A stretch of DNA of 16,815 bases from CAZHPR01 sp964534305 (GCA_964534305.1 CAZHPR010000014.1:1-16815); one strand, 5' to 3'; counted from the stretch's first letter, positions 6,301 to 13,181 are shown. A program made the numbers and translations. The notes: generated from the letters alone by a model not told the origin.

Positions 6301-7581
6301 ATGAATCAAGTTTTTAGATTTGAGATAGAGAAGAAAATCCAGGGCGGTCTAGGTCGCGCTGGTTTTCTTCATACTCCTCACGGTCTCATAAAGACGCCGG
6401 CTTTTGTAAGTGTCGGTACAAAGGGGACGGTAAAGTCTCTTACTCCAGAACAAATCAAAGGAGCCCTTTCTCAGGTTGTGCTTGCAAATACTTATCATCT
6501 CTATCTGCAACCAGGAGATGAGTTTATAAAAGATTCTGGAGGCCTCCATAAGTTTATGAATTGGGACGGTCCTACAATGACCGACTCTGGTGGTTTCCAA
6601 GCATTTTCTCTCGGGGTTGCCTACGGGCAAGGTATTGGTAAGTTTGTAGACGCTGACGCGCCTGAAACGGAGATCCTAGAAGAAGGTTTGTCCGGTAAAA
6701 ACAAAAAAGCCAAAGTTACTGAAGATGGAGTGGAATTCAAATCCATTATAGACGGATCTACCCACTTTCTTTCTCCTGAAAAATCAATTCAGATACAAAA
6801 TAATATTGGGGCAGATATAATCTTTGCTCTCGATGAATTTACTTCACCGCATGCTGATTTTGAAAAAATAAAAGAGACAATAGAGAGGACGGAGAGATGG
6901 GCGGAGAGGTGTCTTGTTGAGAATAAAAAAGCTGAAAAAAATCAGAAAATTCTTCCGAAATTCCTCGGGTCTCCTCAGCAAGCTTCGGCCAGAATTTCCT
7001 CAGAACATTCTGATTTTTTTCAGCAGGCTCTGTTTGGAATCGTCCAAGGGGGGAGATATGAAGAGCTTCGCAAGATGAGTGCAGAGGGTATTTCAAAATT
7101 AGGTTTTGATGGCTTTGGTATTGGAGGCACTTTTATAAAAGAAGATATGGCAACTGCGGTTCGTTGGGTAAATGAAATACTTCCAGAACAAAAACCGCGT
7201 CACCTGCTTGGGGTTGGAGAGCCTCTCGACCTCTTTCTTGCGGTAGAAAATGGGTGTGACACTTTTGATTGTGTTGCGGCGACGCGTATGGCACGCAATG
7301 GGTCTTTGTACACTGGTTTTGGGAAAATAAATATAAACAACGCCAAGTATTCTAATAGTCTCTCCAAAATAGAAGAGACTTGTAATTGTTATACTTGCAA
7401 AAACTACACTGCCGGCTACCTTGCTCACCTCTTTAGAGCCAAAGAAATGCTCGCTGCCACTCTCGCAACTATCCACAACCTCTATTTTATAAACTCTTTG
7501 GTTGCCCAGATGCGCGAGGCTATTTTAAACGACACCTTTGATAAGCTAAAAGAAGATTTTTTCTCTAAATACAAAGCCTAG
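6301..7581 (+). CDS. tgt: tRNA-guanine transglycosylase carrying a palindromic insertion
   Basis: A 426-aa cytoplasmic enzyme that exchanges guanine-34 of target tRNAs for a 7-deazaguanine (preQ1 in bacteria) on the queuosine route. Catalytic Asp95 is in MTDSGGFQ, the nucleophile is Asp323 in DTFDCVAATRMARNG, GIVQGG is at 246-251, and the zinc site is C361, C363, C366 and H392. It is about 50 aa longer than usual for two reasons. Residues about 110-140 hold an acidic then lysine-rich insert, and residues 212-240 (KNQKILPKFLGSP...SDFFQ) are encoded by a palindromic element between the usual ERW-AERCL helix and QALFGIVQGG. Around the substrate pocket the usual DEC and GGLAVGE motifs read DEF (178-180) and GGTFIKE (275-281), so base specificity should not be assumed. 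It is co-transcribed with the upstream FKBP gene. Queuosine synthesis genes are not seen in this window. Confidence 0.93.
   Translation: MNQVFRFEIEKKIQGGLGRAGFLHTPHGLIKTPAFVSVGTKGTVKSLTPEQIKGALSQVVLANTYHLYLQPGDEFIKDSGGLHKFMNWDGPTMTDSGGFQAFSLGVAYGQGIGKFVDADAPETEILEEGLSGKNKKAKVTEDGVEFKSIIDGSTHFLSPEKSIQIQNNIGADIIFALDEFTSPHADFEKIKETIERTERWAERCLVENKKAEKNQKILPKFLGSPQQASARISSEHSDFFQQALFGIVQGGRYEELRKMSAEGISKLGFDGFGIGGTFIKEDMATAVRWVNEILPEQKPRHLLGVGEPLDLFLAVENGCDTFDCVAATRMARNGSLYTGFGKININNAKYSNSLSKIEETCNCYTCKNYTAGYLAHLFRAKEMLAATLATIHNLYFINSLVAQMREAILNDTFDKLKEDFFSKYKA
6935..7020 (+). repeat. In-frame stem-loop element, copy 1 (in tgt)
   Basis: Outer arms 6935-6947 and 7008-7020 are perfect 13-nt inverted repeats (AAAAAAATCAGAA / TTCTGATTTTTTT). 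Inward come TTCT/AGAA, the TCC versus CTC 3x3 internal loop, then GAAATTC/GAATTTC. The loop region carries the 15-nt core TCCTCGGGTCTCCTC (6962-6976) and CGGCCAGA. This copy lacks the inner CCC..GGG hairpin present in the other two. It stays open through the reading frame and adds about 29 residues to Tgt. Confidence 0.85.
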
Positions 7582-7610
7582 TTGCGCGATTTTATCAGTT
7601 GTGCTATAAT
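7582..7610 (+). promoter_or_regulatory. Promoter of candidate small RNA
   Basis: TTGCGC (7582-7587), 17-nt spacer, TATAAT (7605-7610) with TGC directly upstream. The -35 begins on the base after the tgt stop codon. Transcription should start near 7617. Confidence 0.75.
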
Positions 7611-7616
7611 AGTGGG

Positions 7617-7715
7617 TAATCGAATGAGTAGAGAGGCTTGAGCTGGGCCTCCTCCTCATTCTACCAAGACCGGCGTAACCTTCTCCCTCTGGGTGGCGCC
7701 GGTCTAAATTTTTAT
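7617..7715 (+). ncRNA. Candidate structured small RNA between tgt and uvrB
   Basis: A region of about 100 nt bounded by a strong promoter and an intrinsic terminator, with no ORF beyond a 5-codon one (ATG AGT AGA GAG GCT TGA from 7624). Hairpin 1: GAATGAG (7622-7628) pairs with CTCATTC (7655-7661), enclosing GAGGC (7633-7637) with GCCTC (7647-7651). Hairpin 2 is the terminator stem. A separate promoter for uvrB lies after it, so the RNA appears to be its own transcript rather than an mRNA leader. Attenuation of uvrB by readthrough is the alternative. I do not recognise an RNA family. Its position just upstream of a repair gene is noted, but no function can be given. Confidence 0.55.
7667..7715 (+). 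terminator. Rho-independent terminator of the candidate small RNA
   Basis: AGACCGGCG (7667-7675) pairs with CGCCGGTCT (7697-7705) in a perfect 9-bp stem. The 21-nt loop can fold further (CC..GG and CCC-TCT-GGG), and AAATTTTTA follows. Confidence 0.75.
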
Positions 7716-7725
7716 AAGTTTATTG

Positions 7726-7734
7726 TGGTATATT
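7726..7734 (+). promoter_or_regulatory. Extended -10 promoter of uvrB, leaderless arrangement
   Basis: TGGTATATT ends 6 nt before the ATG at 7741. This placement decides the start: the upstream in-frame ATT at 7723 would lie within the promoter. No Shine-Dalgarno is present. Confidence 0.6.
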
Positions 7735-7740
7735 TTAATT

Positions 7741-9885
7741 ATGAGAAGCTTTAAGTTGCATAGCAAATGGCCCCCTGCGGGAGATCAGCCCAAGGCGATA
7801 AACTCTCTGGTAGAAGGCCTAAAAAAGGGTTTGACTCACCAAACCCTGCTTGGTGTTACCGGTAGCGGTAAGACCTTTACTGTTGCAAATGTGATAGAAA
7901 AAATAAATAAGCCGACTCTGGTGATTGCTCACAACAAAACTTTGGCTGCTCAGCTGGCTCAGGAGTATAGAGAATTTTTTCCAGAGAATGCAGTGCATTA
8001 TTTTGTTTCTTATTATGATTTTTATCAACCAGAAGCCTATATGCCTCAGTCCGATACTTATATTGAGAAAGAGGCGATGATCAACGAAGAGATAGAACGC
8101 CTCCGGCACGCTTCTACTCAAGCTCTCCTTACCAGAAATGATGTGATAATCGTTGCTTCCGTATCCTGCATTTATGGACTAGGATCTCCAGAGGAGTATG
8201 AAAAGGTGAATATGAAAATTTCGGTAGGAGATAAAATATCTAGACCAGATTTTTTGCGCTCGCTTATAGATATACATTACGAAAGGACAAATGCAGATCT
8301 TTCTCCGGGAATGTTTCGAAGTCTTGGTAATAGTATAGAGATAATGCCCGTGTCGGAGAAAAAAGTTTATAGATTGGAGATAGTAGGTGAAAGAATAGGT
8401 AATATTCAGAAGATAGACGAGATAACCAGAAATATTTTAGAAACTCCAGATACCTTCTTCCTCTTTCCCGCAAAGCATTTTATAACGAGTGATGAGGCGC
8501 TAGATAGAGCTATCAAATCTATTAAGGCTGAGCTAAAAGAAAGTCTAAAAAAGTTTGAAAAGGAAGGTAAACTGCTTGAGGCGGATAGACTAAAGAGACG
8601 CACCAGCTACGATCTTGCGATGATAAAGGAGGTTGGTTATTGCAATGGTATCGAAAATTATTCCAGACATTTTGATGGTAGGAGGGCAGGTGAGCCAGCG
8701 CATACTCTGCTCTCGTATTTTCCTAAAGACAAAGATGGCAATCCTGATTTCCTTACTGTTATTGATGAATCCCACGTCACTATTTCTCAGATAGGTGCGA
8801 TGTATGCCGGAGACGCTTCTAGAAAAGAAACTCTTATTGAGCACGGCTTTCGTCTTCCAAGTGCCAAGGACAATAGACCTCTAAAAGCGGAAGAGTTTGA
8901 GAAACGCGTCGGACAAAGAATCTATACTTCTGCAACTCCAGGAAAATATGAAAAGGAAAATAGCCAAAATATTGTAGAGCAGGTGATCCGCCCCACCGGA
9001 CTTCTTGACCCAGAAATTTTTGTAAGACCGATTGTTGGGAAAGGGAATGACACTTCTCAAAAAAGATCTTCTTCCGAAAGTCCTCGGGTCTCCTCCCCCA
9101 CAGAAGTGGGTGAGTCCAGACTTTCCTCAGAAGACTTTTCTGAGAAGTATTATAAAGGCCAAATCTTTGATTTTATAAATGAATCAGAAAAGGTTATAAA
9201 AAATGGTGGTAGGACGATAGCAACAACGCTTACAAAAAAGATGGCCGAAGACCTTTCAGAGTTTCTCAAGAACCTGCCTGCGCAGGCAGGAAAAAATATC
9301 AAAGCTGAGTACTTGCATAGTGGTATAAAGACGATAGAAAGAATAGAAATACTTACAAAGTTTAGGAAAGGTGAATTTGATGTTCTTGTGGGTGTCAATT
9401 TGCTCCGAGAAGGACTAGATCTTCCAGAGGTAGAACTTATTGGAATTTTGGACGCGGATAAGGAAGGATTTTTGCGAAGTGAGACTTCCCTTATCCAGAT
9501 TATCGGAAGAGCGGCGAGGAACGTACTCGGTAGGGTAATTCTCTATGCTGACACCGTAACTGGCTCTATGGAGAGAGCAATAAACGAGACAAATAGAAGA
9601 AGGGTCTTGCAGATAGAATACAACAAGAAGCATGGCATAACCCCACAAACAATCAAAAAAGAAATACATGATATTACTGATCAGTTACAAAAGACACACA
9701 ACCGAGCTGTGGGTGAACTAATAAAGCTTGATGTCGGTAACAAAAAGTTGAGTGTTTCTCAAATACAAAAAATAATAAAAACAAAAGAAAAGCAGATGAA
9801 CGCTTCTGTTAAAATACTTGATTTTGAAACCGCGGCCATACTCCGTGATGAAATCAAAGAGTTGGAGAAAATAAAGACAAAGTAA
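7741..9885 (+). CDS. uvrB: UvrABC excinuclease subunit B, with two palindromic insertions
   Basis: A 714-aa damage-verification helicase of nucleotide excision repair, loaded by UvrA and partner of UvrC. Walker A GVTGSGKT is at 38-45, the beta-hairpin segment YDFYQPEAYMPQSDTYIEK follows, DESH is at 342-345, and the helicase C-terminal motifs GVNLLREGLDLPEV and QIIGRAARN are intact. A C-terminal UVR motif (NASVKILDFETAAILRDEIKELE, about 683-705) for UvrC contact is present. The start is ATG 7741, giving MRSFKLHSKWPPAGDQPKAI, which matches the usual UvrB N-terminus. The protein is about 40 aa longer than typical because of two inserts: residues about 438-469 (palindromic element copy 2) just after the conserved GLLDPEIFVRP, and LPAQAG at about 511-517 from a perfect 18-nt palindrome. 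Both fall in loops of the second helicase domain, so activity is probably kept. Confidence 0.95.
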   Translation: MRSFKLHSKWPPAGDQPKAINSLVEGLKKGLTHQTLLGVTGSGKTFTVANVIEKINKPTLVIAHNKTLAAQLAQEYREFFPENAVHYFVSYYDFYQPEAYMPQSDTYIEKEAMINEEIERLRHASTQALLTRNDVIIVASVSCIYGLGSPEEYEKVNMKISVGDKISRPDFLRSLIDIHYERTNADLSPGMFRSLGNSIEIMPVSEKKVYRLEIVGERIGNIQKIDEITRNILETPDTFFLFPAKHFITSDEALDRAIKSIKAELKESLKKFEKEGKLLEADRLKRRTSYDLAMIKEVGYCNGIENYSRHFDGRRAGEPAHTLLSYFPKDKDGNPDFLTVIDESHVTISQIGAMYAGDASRKETLIEHGFRLPSAKDNRPLKAEEFEKRVGQRIYTSATPGKYEKENSQNIVEQVIRPTGLLDPEIFVRPIVGKGNDTSQKRSSSESPRVSSPTEVGESRLSSEDFSEKYYKGQIFDFINESEKVIKNGGRTIATTLTKKMAEDLSEFLKNLPAQAGKNIKAEYLHSGIKTIERIEILTKFRKGEFDVLVGVNLLREGLDLPEVELIGILDADKEGFLRSETSLIQIIGRAARNVLGRVILYADTVTGSMERAINETNRRRVLQIEYNKKHGITPQTIKKEIHDITDQLQKTHNRAVGELIKLDVGNKKLSVSQIQKIIKTKEKQMNASVKILDFETAAILRDEIKELEKIKTK
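9053..9147 (+). repeat. In-frame stem-loop element, copy 2 (in uvrB)
   Basis: Arms CTTCTCA..AAAAG.TCTTCT and AGAAGA..CTTTT..TGAGAAG pair with one mismatch and one bulge. The conserved TCC/CTC internal loop follows, then GAAAGTC/GACTTTC. The 15-nt core TCCTCGGGTCTCCTC is at 9081-9095, and an inner hairpin CCCAC-AGAA-GTGGG is at 9097-9110. The 5' half is read in a different frame (SESPRVSS) from copies 1 and 3 (PK-x-LGSP). The 3' half (SRLSS) returns to the shared frame through a small length difference in the middle. Confidence 0.85.
9273..9290 (+). repeat. Short perfect palindrome (PAQAG type) in uvrB
   Basis: CCTGCCTGCGCAGGCAGG is an 18-nt perfect palindrome. Read in frame it gives LPAQAG, placed between LKN and KNIKAEYLHS, where most UvrB proteins have only one or two residues. 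Confidence 0.8.
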
Positions 9886-9952
9886 TCTTGCTATACACAG
9901 GAAATCTAGAAAAGTTTTTAGTTAGGAGTAAAGTTTATGTGGGGGTACAGGG

Positions 9953-10216
9953 ATGTACAGAGCTCATTTTAAATGCGAAGGAGTAAGTTTTGTTGGTATT
10001 TCCAGCCATTTGCTTGAACAAGGGGAGGTTGTATCTGTTCAACTAGATAATTCTAGACAGGTCACTTTCTTGCGCATCATTTCAGTGGTTCCATCCGGAG
10101 TAAATGGAGATCTAGTGGTCAGGGCAAATAGGATTAGCACTGGAACCAGTAGTTCCATGGCAATCTCTGTAAGTCCTGAGAAAGGAGGCGGAAAAGAGAA
10201 TGGGGCACCAAAATAG
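9953..10216 (+). CDS. Unknown 87-aa protein between uvrB and uvrA
   Basis: I do not recognise this protein. It appears beta-rich for residues 1-65, with alternating hydrophobic residues (VSVQLDNSRQVTFLRIISVV, DLVVRANRIS), then has a Ser/Gly/Lys-rich flexible tail (SPEKGGGKENGAPK). It has no signal peptide, membrane segment or obvious metal site. The start at 9953 is supported weakly by a G-rich stretch (9941-9945) 7 nt upstream. A better Shine-Dalgarno (AGGAG, 9924-9928) points instead to ATG 9937, but that frame closes after 11 codons, so translation coupling between the two is possible. The gene sits 67 nt after uvrB and ends about 40 nt before the uvrA promoter. Its neighbours do not identify its job. 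Confidence 0.5.
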   Translation: MYRAHFKCEGVSFVGISSHLLEQGEVVSVQLDNSRQVTFLRIISVVPSGVNGDLVVRANRISTGTSSSMAISVSPEKGGGKENGAPK

Positions 10217-10221
10217 GCTTT

Positions 10222-10243
10222 GAGCTTCTGGCGGTGCTCTTTT
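10222..10243 (+). terminator. Possible weak terminator before uvrA
   Basis: GAGC (10222-10225) pairs with GCTC (10236-10239), with a wobble and an extra C-G pair inside, followed by TTTTCG. A wider GCACC/GGTGC pairing (10205-10237) is also possible. The stem is short and imperfect. Confidence 0.35.
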
Positions 10244-10253
10244 CGTGTATTTA

Positions 10254-10262
10254 TGTTATAAT
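10254..10262 (+). promoter_or_regulatory. Extended -10 promoter of uvrA
   Basis: TGTTATAAT is a perfect extended -10. No good -35 is visible. Transcription would start near 10269, two bases before an in-frame GTG at 10271 and about 71 nt before the more likely ATG at 10340. No SOS operator of the E. coli or B. subtilis consensus was recognised. Confidence 0.65.
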
Positions 10263-10270
10263 AGATAATC

Positions 10271-10339
10271 GTGATTGGCCTTTGGCCGGTCCAAACCCTA
10301 TGGGCAGACCATGGGGCAAGCACTGTATTTGATAAATTT
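10271..10339 (+). promoter_or_regulatory. Structured 5' leader of uvrA (or N-terminal extension)
   Basis: The frame is open from GTG 10271, but the encoded 23 residues (MIGLWPVQTLWADHGASTVFDKF) do not resemble any UvrA N-terminus. The DNA folds into GGCC-TTT-GGCC, then GGTC..CCC-TAT-GGG..GACC around 10288-10310. I read it as an untranslated structured leader, although a leaderless GTG start cannot be ruled out. Confidence 0.4.
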
Positions 10340-13026
10340 ATGTCTATAAAAAAACAAGGAGAAAAACAAGGAAATAAAGATGGAGATAAGCTCATAGTAA
10401 GAGGGGCGCGAACTCACAACCTAAAAAACATTACGGTAGAGATGCCTCGCAACAAGATGGTGGTCTTTACCGGGTTATCAGGTTCGGGCAAATCTTCTCT
10501 TGCCTTCGACACTATCTTTGCTGAAGGACAGAGGAGGTATGTGGAAAGCCTTTCTTCTTATGCGAGGCAGTTTTTGCGACAGATGCAAAAGCCGGATGTG
10601 GATGAGATAGTCGGACTTTCTCCTGCAATCTCTATTGATCAAAAATCTCGTTCAAACAATCCTCGTTCTACTGTGGCAACGATCACAGAGATTTATGATT
10701 ATCTCCGAGTTTTGTATTCAAGGATCGGTAGACCACACTGCTTGCTTTGTGGTGATGAAATAAAAAAGCTTTCTAATGATGAAATAAAAAACTTTATTTT
10801 GGAAAAAGTTGGTCAGACAGTGAAGTCTTTTCCGAAAGTCCTCGGGTCTCCTCACCCGACAGAATCGGGTTCGGCCAGACTTTCCTCAAAGACTTCACTG
10901 TCTTTTCCAGTGTATTTAGAACTTTTTGCACCGATCGTGAGAGGTAGGAAGGGTGAGTATTATCAGCTTCTTTACGACATGCTCGGCAAGGGCTACACAG
11001 AAGCCGTAATAGATGGCAAGAGGCAGAGTCTAAGAGAGAGGATAGAACTCTCAAAAAACAAGAGACACGATATTTCTGTCTTGGTTGATTCTATAAACGT
11101 AAAAGATTTCAAAGAAAACCCAAAGACAGCAGGTGAAAGACTTTCGGAATCTTTAGAGAGAGCTTTGACCGAAGCAGATTCACTTGTGGAATTTTCTTTT
11201 AGAGATATAGCAAAAGAGAATAACCCGTCTGCGCAGGCAGGAGATCCTGAGTATAAAACCGAGAGCTTTATAATGTCTAGCAAGTTTGCCTGTCCTAGGG
11301 ATGGGTATTCTTATCCGGAGATAGAGCCCCGACTCTTTTCTTTCAACTCGCCTTATGGTGCTTGCCCTGAGTGTAATGGTCTTGGGACCAGACACATGTT
11401 TGGTGATGAGCCGTGTCCAGTTTGTAAGGGTGCGAGGTTACGTCCGGAAGCACTTCATGTGCTAATAGGGGGTAAAAACATAGTAGATTTTGCAAAGTTT
11501 TCAATAAAAGAAGCTCACGATTTTCTAGAGAATGTAAAGCTAACAGAGAGAGAAAAAAGTATTTCAAAGGTGGTGGTCAAGGAGATTGATTCTAGGCTGC
11601 GGTTTATGTTAAACGTTGGGATTGATTATCTCTCTCTCAATAGGCGTGCACATACACTCTCTGGTGGTGAGGCTCAGAGAATAAGGCTTGCAAGCCAGTT
11701 AGGAAGCGGTCTTGTTGGTGCTCTGTACGTACTTGATGAACCAACTATTGGTTTGCATAGTAGAGACAACGACAGGCTCATAGAAACTCTCCTTGAGCTC
11801 AGAAATTTGGGCAATACCATACTTGTGGTAGAACACGATGAAGATACTATCTTTGCTTCTGATTATATTGTGGATATCGGACCAGGAGCTGGTGTCCATG
11901 GTGGCAATGTAGTTGTTTCGGGGTATCTTGATGAGCTTCTTACTGCAAAGAAAAATGAGAGCGGCTCAAGTACGCTTGCCTATCTGCGTGGAGAAGATTT
12001 TGTTGAAGTGCCTGAGGATAGGCGAGATCAAGACAAGGGCAAGCTTCAGATACGAAACGCAAATATATTCAATATAAAAAATATGGATGTGGATGTACCG
12101 CTCGGTAAATTTGTCTGCGTTACTGGTGTCTCTGGTTCTGGCAAATCTTCCCTTGTTTATGAGGTGATACACAAAAATTTGCAAGCAAGATTTGAGAGAA
12201 AGTATAGAACGGCCCAAATCTTTAATTGCTCGTCTTTTCAGGGTACCGAATATGTCGGCAGGAGTATCCTTATAGACCAATCTCCGATTGGCCGTACTCC
12301 AAGGTCAAATCCAGCGACTTATACTGGTGCTTGGAGCTTTATACGAGAACTCTTTGCGGAAACTAGTGAAGCGAGAGTTCGTGGTTGGGGGCCGGGTAGA
12401 TTTTCTTTCAATGTAAAAGGAGGAAGATGTGAGACCTGTCAGGGTAACGGAGAGATAGAAGTTGAGATGCATTTTTTGCCGACCGTGTACGTGCCCTGTG
12501 ATGTCTGTCAGGGTAAGAGGTTTATGAAAGAGACCTTGGAAGTAAAGTATAAGAAAAAGAGTATCTATGATGTTCTCAGGATGACTGTAGAGGAGGCGTT
12601 AAACTTTTTTATCGATATACCAGCAATTTATGATAGGCTCAAAACTCTAAATGATGTAGGACTAGGGTATCTTGAGCTTGGTCAAAGCGCGACGACTCTC
12701 TCTGGTGGAGAAGCTCAGAGGGTCAAGATTTCTAGCGAACTCTACCGACCTCATATACAAAAAACGGTTTACATTTTGGACGAACCAACTATCGGACTTC
12801 ATTATGATGATGTGAAAAAGCTCATTCACATACTTCAAATCTTGGTAGACAAGGGCAATACGGTGATTGTGATTGAGCACAATATGGATCTGATCAAATC
12901 TTCTGATTATATTATTGATATTGGTCCGGAGGGAGGTGATGGGGGAGGCAAGATTGTTGCAAAGGGGACTCCCGAGGAAGTCGCTAACAACAAAAATTCC
13001 CACACCGGCAAATACCTAAAACGCGC
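10340..13026 (+). CDS. uvrA: UvrABC excinuclease subunit A, 3' end in assembly gap
   Basis: The damage-recognition ABC ATPase of nucleotide excision repair. Two ATPase modules are visible: Walker A GLSGSGKSS at 45-53 and GVSGSGKSS at 596-604, with LSGGE signatures at 440-444 and again before RVKISSEL. The C-terminal zinc module is intact (C697, C700, C720, C723). The N-terminal module is unusual: CPRD (318-321) lacks the second Cys of the usual CPxC. Only 13 residues separate C345 of CPEC and C359 of CPVC, where E. coli UvrA has roughly 110-120, so the insertion domain is missing. Residues 159-188 come from palindromic element copy 3, in the region of the UvrB-binding domain, and PSAQAG (about 295-301) from a short palindrome. 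I chose ATG 10340 because it leaves only about 15 extra residues before KLIVRGARTHNLKN. SHTGKYLKR just before the gap matches the usual C-terminus, so only a few residues are lost. Confidence 0.93.
10815..10903 (+). repeat. In-frame stem-loop element, copy 3 (in uvrA)
   Basis: AGACAGTGAAGTCTTT (10815-10830) and AAAGACTTCACTGTCT (10888-10903) are a perfect 16-bp inverted repeat. Next come the TCC/CTC internal loop and GAAAGTC/GACTTTC. The core TCCTCGGGTCTCCTC is at 10839-10853. The inner hairpin is ACCCGA-CAGAA-TCGGGT (10854-10870). The core's own TCGGGT can pair with the same ACCCGA, so two alternative inner folds exist. Translated as SFPKVLGSPHPTESGSARLSS. Confidence 0.88.
11224..11241 (+). 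repeat. Short palindrome (PAQAG type) in uvrA
   Basis: CCCGTCTGCGCAGGCAGG matches the uvrB palindrome at 16 of 18 positions and keeps the central TCTGCGCAGGCAGG. Translated as PSAQAG, between SFRDIAKEN and DPEYKTESF. Confidence 0.7.
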
Positions 13027-13126
13027 NNNNNNNNNNNNNNNNNNNNNNNNNNNNNNNNNNNNNNNNNNNNNNNNNNNNNNNNNNNNNNNNNNNNNNNNNN
13101 NNNNNNNNNNNNNNNNNNNNNNNNNN
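13027..13126. other. Assembly gap (100 N)
   Basis: Exactly 100 N, the conventional placeholder for a scaffold gap of unknown size. It removes the last codons of uvrA and an unknown length before truB. Any reading frame running through it (for example to 13177) is meaningless. Confidence 0.99.
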
Positions 13127-13181
13127 CATACCCACAAATTATGTCAAGCGTTTTTATACTGTTTTTTGATTTCATAAATCC

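Noticed and set aside
6935..7020. CRISPR or group II intron-like explanation for the repeated core in tgt, uvrB and uvrA
   Set aside because: Copies are kilobases apart in separate genes, keep the coding frame open and have no spacers, intron domains or intron-encoded protein.
7624..7641. Five-codon ORF in the candidate small RNA as an attenuation leader peptide; similar mini-ORFs at 238-255 and near 4566
   Set aside because: ATG with five codons and a stop is common by chance, the codons are not enriched for one amino acid, and no anti-terminator pairing with the 7667-7705 stem is apparent.
10205..10345. SOS (LexA) operator upstream of uvrA or uvrB
   Set aside because: No CTGT-N8-ACAG or GAAC-N4-GTTC type site could be found around either promoter.
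10271..13177. uvrA frame continuing through the N gap to a stop at 13177
   Set aside because: The 100 N have unknown true length, so the frame after them is arbitrary. SHTGKYLKR before the gap already matches the normal UvrA C-terminus.
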